Below the pieces are notes generated by a model. It worked only from the letters and a program-made list of their open reading frames with translations, was not told the DNA's origin and searched no databases. Below, piece by piece: positions 16,436 to 25,421 of a DNA stretch of 64,000 bases. Location: contig JBEKBH010000015.1 in assembly GCA_050015495.1 (NCBI GenBank), forward strand, positions 30,089-94,088. Reading direction: 5' to 3'. How positions within the stretch are numbered: the first letter of the stretch is position 1; the number at the start of each line of letters is the position of its first letter. The DNA comes from Palsa-1439 sp050015495 (lineage in GTDB: Bacteria > Verrucomicrobiota > Verrucomicrobiia > Palsa-1439). The position numbers and the translations under genes were made by a program.

Positions 16436-18085
16436 ATGAATACTCCCCGTCGAATCGTAATCATCGGTGGCGTCGCCGGAGGCGCTTCGGCCGCCGCCCG
16501 GGCCCGCCGTGTGGATGAAACCGCGGACATCGATGTTTTTGAACGCGGCCCGTATATTTCCTTCGCGAATTGCGGTCTGCCGTATTACATCGCCGGCGAG
16601 ATTGATGGCCGGGAGAAGCTGATCGTCATGACGCCCGAAACGTTTTGGGCGCGGTCGCGCGTGCGGGCGCACGTGAACCATGAAGTGTTGTCGATCGACC
16701 GCGTGGCGAAGACGATACGGGTCAAGGGACCGGATGGCAGCCAGCGCGACGTGCCCTATGACAAGCTGATTCTCAGCCAGGGAGCGAAACCGATTGTCCC
16801 GTCCATCCCCGGCGTCGACCTGCCGCACGTGTTTACGTTGCGCGACATTCCGGATATGGACCGCATTGCGGCATTCCTCGACGAGCGCAAGCCGCAACGC
16901 GCGGTGGTGATCGGCGGCGGGTTCATCGGCCTGGAAATGGCCGAGGCGTTCCACCGGCGCGGTCTGCACGTGACCATTGTGGAACGGAACCCGCAAGTCC
17001 TGCCCTTGCTGGATCGTGACATGGCCCGCCATCTGCAGGATAAAATCCGGCGACCGGAATTCGATTTCAAACTCGATGTCGAAGCATCGGCATTCACGCC
17101 GGAAGGAGTGGAATTTGCCGACGGGAGCAGGCTGCCGGCGGACTTGATCCTGCTCAGTGTGGGCATAAAGGCCGAAGTTGAACTGGCCCGGGCGGCCGGG
17201 TTGGAGATCGGTGTAACGGGCGGCGTGAAAACCAACGGCCGCATGGAGTCGTCCGACCCGAACGTTTACGCCGTGGGGGATGCGGCGGAAACGATGCACG
17301 CGCTCACCGGCGCGCGGGCGCGGATTGCGCTGGCTGGACCGGCCAATCGGCAGGGACGGATCGCCGGAGCCAACGCGGCCGGTGCGCGAATGACCTATCC
17401 GGGCGCGCTCGGGACCTCGATTGTGCGGGTGCTGAACATGACGGTCGGTTTCACGGGGATCAACAGCGCACAAGCCGCCAGGGCCGGGTTCAGTGTGTTC
17501 ACCAGTCTCACGCGCGACCACAGCCACGCGCATTACTACCCGGGCGCGACCCCCGTGCTGATCAAGTTGATCGCGGAGGAAGGCACCGGCAGGCTTCTCG
17601 GCGCACAGGTGCTCGGCGAGAACGGCATCGACAAGCGGGTGGACGTGCTGGCGACGGCCATTGCCGGCAAGATGAGCGTGTTCGATTTGGAAAACCTCGA
17701 CCTCGCCTATTCGCCGCCGTTCGGCTCGGCCAACGACCCGGTAAACGTGGCCGGGTTTGTGGCGGGACACATCGCTCGTGGTGATATCGCCACGGTCGCG
17801 CCGGAAACGTGGCACCCCAACGGCGACTTCCTGCTCGATGTTCGCGACCCCGATGAACTGGCGGATTTTGGCCGCCTGGCCAACGCGGTGAACATTCCGC
17901 TGACGCAACTGCGGGACCGGCTGGACGAACTGCCGCGCGGTCGGCGCATCGTGACGTATTGCCAGAAAGGCCAACGCGGCTACCTCGCCGCGTGTTTGCT
18001 GCACGGGCGCGGTTTTGAAAACGTGGCCAATTTGCGCGGCGGGTTCCTGCAGGCGGCGCTCTGGGACCACGCGATTCTGAGGTGA
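16436..18085 (+). CDS. CoA-disulfide/persulfide reductase with C-terminal rhodanese domain
   Basis: 549 residues. FAD-binding GGVAGGASAAARARR at the N-terminus, active-site Cys46 in SFANCGLPYY, a second dinucleotide motif VVIGGGFIGLEMAE for NAD(P)H, GDAAE for FAD, and a C-terminal rhodanese domain with YCQKGQRGY (Cys509). This two-domain layout (CoADR-Rhd) reduces CoA disulfide, CoA-persulfide or polysulfide in the cytoplasm. With the YgaP-like rhodanese and regulator upstream it forms a sulfane-sulfur handling operon. Confidence 0.92.
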   Translation: MNTPRRIVIIGGVAGGASAAARARRVDETADIDVFERGPYISFANCGLPYYIAGEIDGREKLIVMTPETFWARSRVRAHVNHEVLSIDRVAKTIRVKGPDGSQRDVPYDKLILSQGAKPIVPSIPGVDLPHVFTLRDIPDMDRIAAFLDERKPQRAVVIGGGFIGLEMAEAFHRRGLHVTIVERNPQVLPLLDRDMARHLQDKIRRPEFDFKLDVEASAFTPEGVEFADGSRLPADLILLSVGIKAEVELARAAGLEIGVTGGVKTNGRMESSDPNVYAVGDAAETMHALTGARARIALAGPANRQGRIAGANAAGARMTYPGALGTSIVRVLNMTVGFTGINSAQAARAGFSVFTSLTRDHSHAHYYPGATPVLIKLIAEEGTGRLLGAQVLGENGIDKRVDVLATAIAGKMSVFDLENLDLAYSPPFGSANDPVNVAGFVAGHIARGDIATVAPETWHPNGDFLLDVRDPDELADFGRLANAVNIPLTQLRDRLDELPRGRRIVTYCQKGQRGYLAACLLHGRGFENVANLRGGFLQAALWDHAILR

Positions 18086-18143
18086 ACAGACCTCCGTACC
18101 CTGACGGCTCGGGCCTCCTTCAGAGAATGCGCGAACTTTGATC

Positions 18144-18164
18144 GCCAGACACGGCCAATTGCCG
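18144..18164. repeat. 21-bp direct repeat, left copy flanking the NACHT gene
   Basis: Starts GCCAGACACGGCCAATTGCC; the identical 21 bases recur at 20227-20247. The two copies enclose the NACHT gene. The inner part can form a short hairpin (CGGC/GCCG), so it may also act as a terminator for the CoA-disulfide reductase gene. Confidence 0.85.
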
Positions 18165-18186
18165 ACCCGACGCAACTGGGGAACTG

Positions 18187-18213
18187 CTGCTGAGGGCGTG
18201 GGCTGTCGAGGCC
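18187..18213. repeat. Dispersed repeat, copy 1 (second copy at 63397)
   Basis: CTGCTGAGGGCGTGGGCTGT and the next seven bases match 24 of 27 bases at 63397-63423. It lies between the left 21-bp repeat and the end of the NACHT gene. Confidence 0.65.
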
Positions 18214-18225
18214 CACTCGGAGTGA

Positions 18226-19989
18226 TCAGAGCTGAAAGACGGATTTGGTATCCTCAGCATGTTTGACATACGCCTGGGCGTTCCTGAGTCTATCGCTCAT
18301 CTTGGTGACTAACTTGCTCGGATTGGATAATATATCCTCAAAAACAGGGAACTGTGTCACCAGGTCCTTTAGCGATAGAACAACAAACTGGGCTGTTGGG
18401 GCCTCGCTAGGTTGTGCAAACAGTGTTGAAGTACATACGTCGGTAAGTGATTTTGCGGATACGTGATAAGGATTATAATGGCTTTGGTCCCGTACTGGCC
18501 ATTTGCCAACCGAACGTATCGTGATCGAGTTGAATCCGGTGTGTCGGTTAAAAGTAAATTGATCCTCTCCGAAGATTTGCAGGATCAGTTCACGAGTGGG
18601 CGTCCAGTCGTTCGGGACGGGTCCGTCGATTCCTAAGATGCTTTGCAACTGGGGTATTGCAAAGTGCTTTATAAACCTGAGCTTGTCGATTGACTCTAGA
18701 AAGAGCAGTTCCTGTTGCCAGAGACCCCACTTGGACTGCACTGCTTGATAAAATGCCAAAGCGGATTCGTCAGGATGCGTGCTGACGAATAACGCGGAGT
18801 GGTATTCTTGGACGCTCTTGTGAACAAATGTGCAATTGTCACCCTCGGTCAGGATTAGGCATGTGATATGTATTATGTCATCTAGGACTTTGTCGACGTC
18901 ACAGGGCTGGCCTACGATGCGAATCGCTTCTTTAGCGTGTGTGTTGAGCTGCTGCATTGTTAACGCACTGAGCCCGTTCTTTCGAGTGGTGAAGCAAATG
19001 GCATTGAAAATGTCTTGCAGGACAGAGTCACCTACGCCGGACTTCCTGGGACGGACGTACCCTCCTTTCGATTTATCGTGACGTTGGAGAAGGAGGGTGA
19101 AAAGAGCTTCGTAAAACGCGACCGCTGTTTCAGGTATACTTTGATCGACGCGATAGCGCACAACCAAAAGGGCGACCATGAGCGGCGTCGTGAGAAGGTG
19201 GGCCACATTCGATTTGCCCCCTTTAATACCGCTGATAATACTAGCAGCTGTGGGGTCATCATTCGTGAGTTTGGTTACGACCGCTTCATACTCACCGGGT
19301 TGTAGAGGGGCCATATTGAAGACACGGAAAAACGCTGAAGAGGAGATGCCGCTGTCAGGACGCGATGTAATTACAACTCGAAGCTTGTCGTGCTTCTTAA
19401 TCAGGTTTTCAATCTCTGCAATCAGGCTGGTCCTCTGCTCCTCGTTCACCTCGTCGAATGCATCGAGAAAGAGGGTGATCCTGCCGTTCTCTGCGAAGAA
19501 GTCAAAGGTTTGCTGATCCATTTCCAAGCCAAGGCAGGTTAACTCTTCAAGCACGCTGGACACAAAGCTTTGGCCTGTCTTCAGTCGGCGAAGTTCGAGG
19601 AACACAGGTATGCCAACACCTTTCAAGAGTTCACGGGAGGCGAGGAATCGCAAGAAGATGGACTTGCCTTGGCCAACTGTTCCTTGAAGAAGAATGTTAC
19701 CGTCATAACCGAGACTTGCCAGGTCGCTGATCTCCTTAGGCTGATTTCCGAGTATCACCTTTGATGGGTAATAGAACGAAAGGAGGTCAACAGCTCTTTC
19801 GGGTTGTAGGATCGTCTTAACAGTTCTGATATTCTTGAGCTTTTTATAGAGGGAATCGATTTTCGCGGTGGTCTTCCATCGTTTAACCCGCTTGCCGAAT
19901 TGAGACCTTGCAAGGTCGTACATATCTGGGACAACCTTTTCCAAAGCTCGTTTAGCTGCGAGTCCTGAGGCTAAAGCGGTAGTAGGCAT
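18226..19989 (-). CDS. NACHT-domain STAND NTPase, candidate antiphage defence protein
   Basis: 587 residues from the ATG at 19989, which has AAAGGAAG just upstream; the frame is open 46 codons further but without a comparable site. Walker A is GTVGQGKS (about 103-110), Walker B LFLDAFDEV and sensor-1 VVITSRP, all typical of NACHT/STAND ATPases. The N-terminal about 95 residues are helical and Lys-rich; the C-terminal half has no clear repeats and could be a compact sensor or effector domain. No nuclease or protease domain is evident. Bacterial NACHT proteins of this size protect against phage. The gene looks clearly less GC-rich than its neighbours, stands alone and lies between direct repeats, all signs of transfer. 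Confidence 0.85.
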   Translation of the reverse strand: MPTTALASGLAAKRALEKVVPDMYDLARSQFGKRVKRWKTTAKIDSLYKKLKNIRTVKTILQPERAVDLLSFYYPSKVILGNQPKEISDLASLGYDGNILLQGTVGQGKSIFLRFLASRELLKGVGIPVFLELRRLKTGQSFVSSVLEELTCLGLEMDQQTFDFFAENGRITLFLDAFDEVNEEQRTSLIAEIENLIKKHDKLRVVITSRPDSGISSSAFFRVFNMAPLQPGEYEAVVTKLTNDDPTAASIISGIKGGKSNVAHLLTTPLMVALLVVRYRVDQSIPETAVAFYEALFTLLLQRHDKSKGGYVRPRKSGVGDSVLQDIFNAICFTTRKNGLSALTMQQLNTHAKEAIRIVGQPCDVDKVLDDIIHITCLILTEGDNCTFVHKSVQEYHSALFVSTHPDESALAFYQAVQSKWGLWQQELLFLESIDKLRFIKHFAIPQLQSILGIDGPVPNDWTPTRELILQIFGEDQFTFNRHTGFNSITIRSVGKWPVRDQSHYNPYHVSAKSLTDVCTSTLFAQPSEAPTAQFVVLSLKDLVTQFPVFEDILSNPSKLVTKMSDRLRNAQAYVKHAEDTKSVFQL

Positions 19990-20226
19990 GGGGCTTCCTT
20001 TGGTCGTAGAAGACTGAGGGTTGTGGTGTTTCGCCTCAGCAACTGCGGCGGTTTGAACAATTGAGCCGGCTTTGTCGAGAATCATTTCGGACTTGTAAAG
20101 ACTGTCCGATGTGTGTGTTAAGGTCAATCCAATTCAAGGAGCGAACCGACCGGTGCGAGAGGTGCGACGCAGTTGGTCGACATGGGCGAAATGCGGCGGG
20201 CGTAGCGGTGGCACGAGCCTTCGGTT

Positions 20227-20247
20227 GCCAGACACGGCCAATTGCCG
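20227..20247. repeat. 21-bp direct repeat, right copy flanking the NACHT gene
   Basis: Identical to 18144-18164. This copy overlaps the hairpin directly after the feoB stop codon. Confidence 0.85.
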
Positions 20248-20249
20248 TG
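20233..20249 (-). terminator. Hairpin directly after feoB
   Basis: On the minus strand CACGGC-AATTG-GCCGTG follows the feoB stop without a gap. Six perfect base pairs; no strong T-run, so termination may be partial or protein-assisted. Confidence 0.5.
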
Positions 20250-22256
20250 CTACGCCACCCCGAACACCCGCAGACCTTGGAAGACGATCAGCGAAGCGAC
20301 GTAGGCCAGTACCGTCATGTACCCGAGTTGAAAGACGGGCCATTTGAGGCTGTTGGTTTCACGGCGCGTGATGGCTTGCGTCGCGAGACATTGCATCGCG
20401 AGGACGTAAAAAATCAACAGGCTCGCGCAGGTGGCGGTCGTGAACACTTTGGTGCCATTCGATCGTTGCGCGCGGCGCAGGGAATCGTAGAGTGATTCCG
20501 GGTTCTTCTCGGCGGCATCTTCACCCACTCCGTACACGACGGCCAGCGTCGAGACCACGACTTCGCGCGCGGCGAACGAACTGACGATGCCGATCCCGAT
20601 TTGCCAATCGAACCCCAGCGGGCGAATGGCAGGCTCGATCCAACGACCGAGACGGCCCGCCGCCGAGTTCGCCAACGCGGAATGACTGATGAGCCGGCCC
20701 GCTTGTTCCTGCAATTCGTCGGCGGACGGCCCGGTCAACTTCGAGGCCTGTTCCTGCAACGCGATGGCTTCGGGAGGCGGCGCGCTCTTGGGATAGGTCG
20801 CCAGCGCCCATAACGCGATGGAAATGAACAAAATCACCGTCCCGGCTTTCCGGATGAAAACCCACGCGCGATCCAGCATCATCAGCATCGCCGTCCGCAA
20901 GCTCGGCAACTTGTAACTCGGCAACTCCAGCACCAGGGGATGCGTTTCGCCTTTCAAGATCGTGTGTTTCAACGCCAACGCCGCGACAATCGCCGCCACC
21001 AGACCCAGGACGTACGCACCGCTAAACACGAGCGCCGCCTTCCACGCGTCGTGGGCGAACAACAGCGCCGCGAGCATGCTGTACACAGGGATTCGCGCGG
21101 AGCAGGACACGAGCGGCAGGACGAGAATCGTCACCAACCGGTCCCGTTTGTCTTCGATGACGCGGCTGGCCATGATTGCCGGAATGGCGCAGGCATGCGC
21201 CGAGAGCAACGGCACAAACGCCTTGCCGGGCAGGCCGACGCGGCGCATGAGCCGGTCCATCACGAAGGCCGCGCGCGCCAGATAACCCGTATCCTCCAGC
21301 AGCGACAGGCAGAAGAACAGAATGCAAATCTGCGGCAGAAACACCAGCATCCCGCCCAAGCCGCCAATGCCTCCCTTGACGAGCAGGCTGCGCAAATCGC
21401 CCGCCGGCATCCGTTGTTCGATCCACGAGCCGAGACCGCTGAACATCGCGTCGATCAAATGCATGGGAATCTGCGCGATGCGGAAAATCAGGAAGAACAC
21501 CCCGAGCATCACCCCGAAAAACACGAGCACCCCGATCACGGGATGGGTCAACACGGCGTCCAGGCGCTCCGTCCACGGATGTGTCGCCTGCGGGGAACGC
21601 TCGACGCAGTGGGCGGCGATCGCGTCCGTCCACGCATAGCGGGTCTTGAACCGGCACCCACCGCACGCGGCGCACATCGCCGACGCCGGCACGGGCGGCG
21701 GCGACGTCTTCATGCGTTCGATGGCGCGGCGCAGTTCGCCAAGCCCGCGGCCGGTGCGCGCGACCAGCGGGATGACCGGGCAACCGAGTGCCCGCGTCAG
21801 TTTCGCGGCGTCGATGCGGACGCCGGCCGCCTCGGCGAGATCCATCATGTTGAGGGCGACCACGACCGGAAGTTTCATCTCGATAATCTGACTGACGAGG
21901 AACAGGCTCCGACTCAGGTTCATCGCGTCGGCCACGACAATCGCCGCGTCCGGCTTCCCCGTCTTCGGAGATCGGCCGGTGATCACGTCCACGGCGACGC
22001 GCTCTTCCTCCGAGATCGCCTGCAGATCGTAGCACCCCGGCAAATCAATGATCTCGACGGTCTCATCCTGCATCGAAAAGCGGCCGACGCGCCGCTCGAC
22101 CGTGGTGCCGGGATAATTCGCCGTCTGCGCCCGCAATCCTGTCAGAGCATTGAACAGCGTCGTCTTCCCGCCGTTCGGGTTGCCCGCCAGGACGAGCCGG
22201 TACATCTCCTGCGACACGGCTTCCGCCGGCGAACAACAGGTCGCGGTGGCACTCAT
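20250..22256 (-). CDS. feoB: Ferrous iron transporter FeoB
   Basis: 668 residues from the ATG whose last bases overlap the feoA stop (ATGA). N-terminal G domain: G1 GNPNGGKTT, G3 DLPGCYDL (switch II), G4 presented as LNMMDLAE. A cytosolic insert with paired Cys (CAACGGCRF) precedes the membrane part. The permease part has two Gate-type repeats (LVSCSARIPVYSMLAALLF and others) and about ten membrane helices. It imports Fe(II) across the inner membrane. It is the last gene of an operon that begins with haem-synthesis genes, so iron uptake and haem making are probably induced together. Confidence 0.96.
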   Translation of the reverse strand: MSATATCCSPAEAVSQEMYRLVLAGNPNGGKTTLFNALTGLRAQTANYPGTTVERRVGRFSMQDETVEIIDLPGCYDLQAISEEERVAVDVITGRSPKTGKPDAAIVVADAMNLSRSLFLVSQIIEMKLPVVVALNMMDLAEAAGVRIDAAKLTRALGCPVIPLVARTGRGLGELRRAIERMKTSPPPVPASAMCAACGGCRFKTRYAWTDAIAAHCVERSPQATHPWTERLDAVLTHPVIGVLVFFGVMLGVFFLIFRIAQIPMHLIDAMFSGLGSWIEQRMPAGDLRSLLVKGGIGGLGGMLVFLPQICILFFCLSLLEDTGYLARAAFVMDRLMRRVGLPGKAFVPLLSAHACAIPAIMASRVIEDKRDRLVTILVLPLVSCSARIPVYSMLAALLFAHDAWKAALVFSGAYVLGLVAAIVAALALKHTILKGETHPLVLELPSYKLPSLRTAMLMMLDRAWVFIRKAGTVILFISIALWALATYPKSAPPPEAIALQEQASKLTGPSADELQEQAGRLISHSALANSAAGRLGRWIEPAIRPLGFDWQIGIGIVSSFAAREVVVSTLAVVYGVGEDAAEKNPESLYDSLRRAQRSNGTKVFTTATCASLLIFYVLAMQCLATQAITRRETNSLKWPVFQLGYMTVLAYVASLIVFQGLRVFGVA

Positions 22257-22564
22257 GCGCACCGGTCCACGACCACGTGACGCGCCAGCCGACTCGACAC
22301 ACCGATGCGCGCCCCCAGCAGCCGGAGAATGAGTGGGTTGCCCTGGCGGACAACTTCGACTTCACGTCCGACACACAACCCCATCGCCATCAGCCGTTGC
22401 ATCGCCTCACCGGCGGGTTCGATGTGCTGGACAACGGCCCGCGAGCCGGACGGCAGTTCGTTCAAACCGCACCGGCCCCGGGCGGTCTCGGTGGCTGGTT
22501 TGGCCGGTGTGGTTGATTTTGTCGTCATGGTCGCCATCGTGTCACAATCGAGCCCGAGCGTCAT
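22253..22564 (-). CDS. feoA: FeoA-domain protein
   Basis: 103 residues from the ATG at 22564, chosen because it overlaps the stop of the preceding small gene (ATGA). Later Met codons at 22537 and 22528 are alternatives. The first about 28 residues are Thr/Ala-rich and variable. The SH3-like FeoA domain runs from GLNELPSGSRAVVQHI to RIGVSSRLARHVVV, with the typical RLMAMGLCVGREVEVV. FeoA assists FeoB. Overlaps feoB by four bases. Confidence 0.9.
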   Translation of the reverse strand: MTLGLDCDTMATMTTKSTTPAKPATETARGRCGLNELPSGSRAVVQHIEPAGEAMQRLMAMGLCVGREVEVVRQGNPLILRLLGARIGVSSRLARHVVVDRCA

Positions 22565-22806
22565 CGCCACACCGCCTTGCCGGTCACGCCGTACCGGCCT
22601 GCCAGGAAATCGTGCGCCAACCTGCTCATTTGGGTCCACCCCCCAGGCGTTGCGCCCGGGGCAAGCAAATAGGTTGGCGCGAGGACCGTTCGTTGACTCT
22701 CCGCGATCGTAATGTCACACGCGGGAGCGAGCGGGATCTGAAATTTGTATGTGGTGCCGACCGAGCGGTCTTCGGTAGTGGCACAGTTATTTTCGTGGCC
22801 GTGCAT
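22561..22806 (-). CDS. Small conserved-position protein in the ahb-feo operon
   Basis: 81 residues (84 from an upstream TTG). It sits exactly between the third radical-SAM gene (stop at 22812) and feoA, whose ATG overlaps its stop (ATGA), so it is very likely translated. The N-terminus MHGHENNC has possible metal ligands. The rest (TTYKFQIPLAPACDITIAES, MSRLAHDFLAGRYGVTGKAVWR) matches no family I know. Confidence 0.6.
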   Translation of the reverse strand: MHGHENNCATTEDRSVGTTYKFQIPLAPACDITIAESQRTVLAPTYLLAPGATPGGWTQMSRLAHDFLAGRYGVTGKAVWR

Positions 22807-22811
22807 CGTGG

Positions 22812-24182
22812 TCAATAGGCGAAGGTTTCCAGTTCATAACGGCTGATGTGCGGCCGACCGCGTCGGTCGTCGAATCGCAGGGCGTCGCGGATGGCCAGTT
22901 CCTGTTCGCGCATCTGCGCCGCCGATAACGGCGCGATCTGCAGCGCGCTGGTCTGTTCCGTGTACCGGCTGTTCGGGTACATCACCAGGGGCGAGAAGTA
23001 GATGAAATCGTCGCGGCCCAGCGGCAGGTTGTTGATCAACCGCGCCGTCTGCCGCACGTGGGCGTCGGCAAACTCGTGGCCGCCGGCGCCCAACAGCGCG
23101 ATCACTCCCACCGTCAGCCCGGCTCGTTTCAGGTCCGTCACGCATTGCGCGATGCCCGCGCTCGTGGACGGTTTGCACAACCACTTTAACAGCTTGTCGT
23201 CGCCCGTTTCCAGGCCGACATAGACGCGGCGCAAACCGAGCTCGCGTAACTCCTCAAAATCGGCCGTGGTGCGCCGGGGCCCTAGGAACGCGTCGAGGAA
23301 CGTGCTCACGCCGTCGAAGCGCGTCGCGTGACCCAACCACCAACTGGCGGGAACATGCTCTTTGGTGTCCGGTGGAAGCTCGAAACAGTCGCGGAGCACG
23401 CGAAATATTTTTACCAAATCCTCGTGCGGCAGGGTCAGCGCATTGGCTTCGCCAAGAAAAATGGAACGGCGTCCCCGCAACGCTTTCCCATGGTACGCAA
23501 TCGCGTCGTTGACGTGCTCGGCAAACTGGGCGGGGGTCTTGCGTCCATAGAACACGCCGCGATACAACTCGCAGAACAGGCAGCACGAATACGCGCACCC
23601 TTCCGTCGCCTGGAGCACGAGCGCGTTGTACTGGTCGGGCGGAAGCACGGCGACGCGCCCGTAAATCGAGTGAAACCGTTCCGCGTCGCGTCGCGCGGCC
23701 CGCTGGTCAAATGTCGCGGCGTGTTCCAACGACGGCAGGATCTCCGCGAGCGCCTGTCCGGGGCCCGGTTTCGCGTATTCCAATGCAATCGAGTTCCCAT
23801 GTAATTCGTTCATCACACGGACAACCTTCTCGTGGGCTTCCGTCACCAGCGCATCGGCGTCTTCGACGGGGAGGACGTGGCGTTCGATGCCGCCTCCCTG
23901 CTCGACGGAACGCCGGTGCGTCACGAGCAATTGATGCGACAGGCCGCGGCGACGATACTGATCGGGTTTTGCGACCTTCGTCAGTCGTCCCTCGAGGTCG
24001 TAGTGCAACGCCAGGTCATTCTCGAAGTACAACGCCAGCTCAAACGCCGAGAGGGCGACGTAGACCCGTTCGCCGCTCGACAAGCGCGCCTGCAAACCCG
24101 CGGTGTAGCGCGGCACTTCCCCGAACGCCAGCGCCTGCTGGTACTGCAACAGGTTTGTCTTTTTTTCTGTTCCGACTTTCAT
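22812..24182 (-). CDS. Radical-SAM protein with Elp3/HemN-type cysteine motif, function unknown
   Basis: 456 residues. The cluster motif is EGCAYSCCLFCELYRG, i.e. C-x4-C-x2-C as in the EGCxYNxCxFC group of radical-SAM enzymes. The usual SAM-site motifs follow (SIFLGEANALTLP, then RRVYVGLETGDDKLLKWL and LTVGVIALLGAGG). An N-terminal extension of about 180 residues precedes the barrel (KLTKVAKPDQYRRRG region), with no known fold. GAGGAG lies at a good distance from the ATG. It follows ahbC after 23 bases and precedes feoA, so a role in haem or tetrapyrrole maturation is inferred. It has neither the HemN nor the AhbC/AhbD pattern. Confidence 0.75.
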   Translation of the reverse strand: MKVGTEKKTNLLQYQQALAFGEVPRYTAGLQARLSSGERVYVALSAFELALYFENDLALHYDLEGRLTKVAKPDQYRRRGLSHQLLVTHRRSVEQGGGIERHVLPVEDADALVTEAHEKVVRVMNELHGNSIALEYAKPGPGQALAEILPSLEHAATFDQRAARRDAERFHSIYGRVAVLPPDQYNALVLQATEGCAYSCCLFCELYRGVFYGRKTPAQFAEHVNDAIAYHGKALRGRRSIFLGEANALTLPHEDLVKIFRVLRDCFELPPDTKEHVPASWWLGHATRFDGVSTFLDAFLGPRRTTADFEELRELGLRRVYVGLETGDDKLLKWLCKPSTSAGIAQCVTDLKRAGLTVGVIALLGAGGHEFADAHVRQTARLINNLPLGRDDFIYFSPLVMYPNSRYTEQTSALQIAPLSAAQMREQELAIRDALRFDDRRGRPHISRYELETFAY

Positions 24183-24205
24183 GGCAAAATCTCCTCGTCG
24201 CTCCG

Positions 24206-25396
24206 TCAGGCGGTCAACGCTGTCGCCTCGGCAAACCCGATTTCCTCATTGGTCAGATAGCACCCCGGATCGGACGCCCACGGATCGCCGTGAACCTGCG
24301 CCGCCCGGACGCGGAAACTCCCACCACAAATCTCCTGAAACCGGCATTGCCCGCATCGCCCCTTGAGCAGCGGCAGACGATTACGCAATCCCGCCAGGAG
24401 CGGGATCGAGTTGTCGGACCAAATCTGGCTGAATGGCCGCTGCTTCACATTGCCCAGCGTGGCCGCCTGCCAGAACTGGTCCGGATGCACGTTGCCCTGC
24501 GTGTCGATATTGCCGATCCCGATGCCCGAGGAATTGGCGCCGCCGCCGTTCCACTTCATCAACTGGTAAACCTGCTCGGCGCGTTCGGGTTCGCGCTCAC
24601 CCAGCTTTAGGTAGACGTAGGCGTTGTCCGCGTGGTTGTCGACCGTCAGGATTTCCTTTTTCAATCCGCGCTGGTGAAACGACAGGGTGCGGTCGAGGAT
24701 GATGTCCATCGCGCGGCGAATCTCCGCCGTTGTCAACTCGTCGGCGGCGTTGCCGCGGCCCGAATACACAAGATGATAAAAGCAGGCGCGCTGAATGCCC
24801 TCGGCCTCGATGAAATTGAAGATGTCGTGCAAATCCATGCAATTGCGGCGGGTGAGCGTCAGACGCAAGCCGACCTTCTGGCTGACCGCGCGGCAGTTGC
24901 GCATCCCGCGCACCGCCCCGTCGAATGCGCCCTTCTTGCCGCGGAAAATATCGTTGGTCTCGCCAATGCCATCCAGCGAAATGCCGACGTAGGTGGTGCC
25001 GAGTTCCTTGAGCTTCTTCGCCGCGGCTTCATCCAGCAGCGTGCCGTTCGTCGACAGCGTGAGGCGGAGTCCCTTGCCGACGGCGTAGCCCATCAAATCG
25101 AATAAATCGGGTCGGGTGAGCGGTTCGCCGCCGGAAAACAAGACGGCCGGCACCTGGAACGCCGCGAGGTCGTCGATCACTCGCAATGCTTCGTCGTGAG
25201 TCAGTTCACCGGGATACTTCTGGGCGTAACTGTCCGAGTAACAGTGCACGCAACGCAGGTTGCAGGTGCGGGTGACGTTCCACACGACGATCGGCCGACG
25301 TTCCGCGGCGGATTTCGGGGCGCCGTGGCCATGGCCATATCGCAGCCCATCGGCGGGCTGCTCTTCACCACAGTAGAGCTTGGTAATGTTGACCAT
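24206..25396 (-). CDS. ahbC: AhbC, 12,18-didecarboxysiroheme deacetylase (Fe-coproporphyrin III forming)
   Basis: 396 residues, radical SAM/SPASM. In the siroheme-dependent route AhbC removes two acetate side chains from 12,18-didecarboxysiroheme to give Fe-coproporphyrin III. The N-terminus MVNITKLYCGEEQPADGLRYG and VVWNVTRTCNLRCVHCYSD (CxxxCxxC) follow the AhbC pattern; SGGEPL and STNGTLLD complete the SAM site. The C-terminal auxiliary cluster cysteines are CGQCRFQEIC and a late Cys in DPGCYL. NirJ of haem d1 synthesis is the close alternative, but no nirS or d1 partner genes are present. AGGAGG precedes the start. AhbD is 25 bases upstream. Confidence 0.88.
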   Translation of the reverse strand: MVNITKLYCGEEQPADGLRYGHGHGAPKSAAERRPIVVWNVTRTCNLRCVHCYSDSYAQKYPGELTHDEALRVIDDLAAFQVPAVLFSGGEPLTRPDLFDLMGYAVGKGLRLTLSTNGTLLDEAAAKKLKELGTTYVGISLDGIGETNDIFRGKKGAFDGAVRGMRNCRAVSQKVGLRLTLTRRNCMDLHDIFNFIEAEGIQRACFYHLVYSGRGNAADELTTAEIRRAMDIILDRTLSFHQRGLKKEILTVDNHADNAYVYLKLGEREPERAEQVYQLMKWNGGGANSSGIGIGNIDTQGNVHPDQFWQAATLGNVKQRPFSQIWSDNSIPLLAGLRNRLPLLKGRCGQCRFQEICGGSFRVRAAQVHGDPWASDPGCYLTNEEIGFAEATALTA

Positions 25397-25421
25397 GACG
25401 CATCCTCCTGACGTTACCGGG

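Noticed and set aside
16394..18175. 593-residue minus-strand open frame
   Set aside because: Antisense to the CoA-disulfide reductase gene; no domain, Arg/His/Val-rich.
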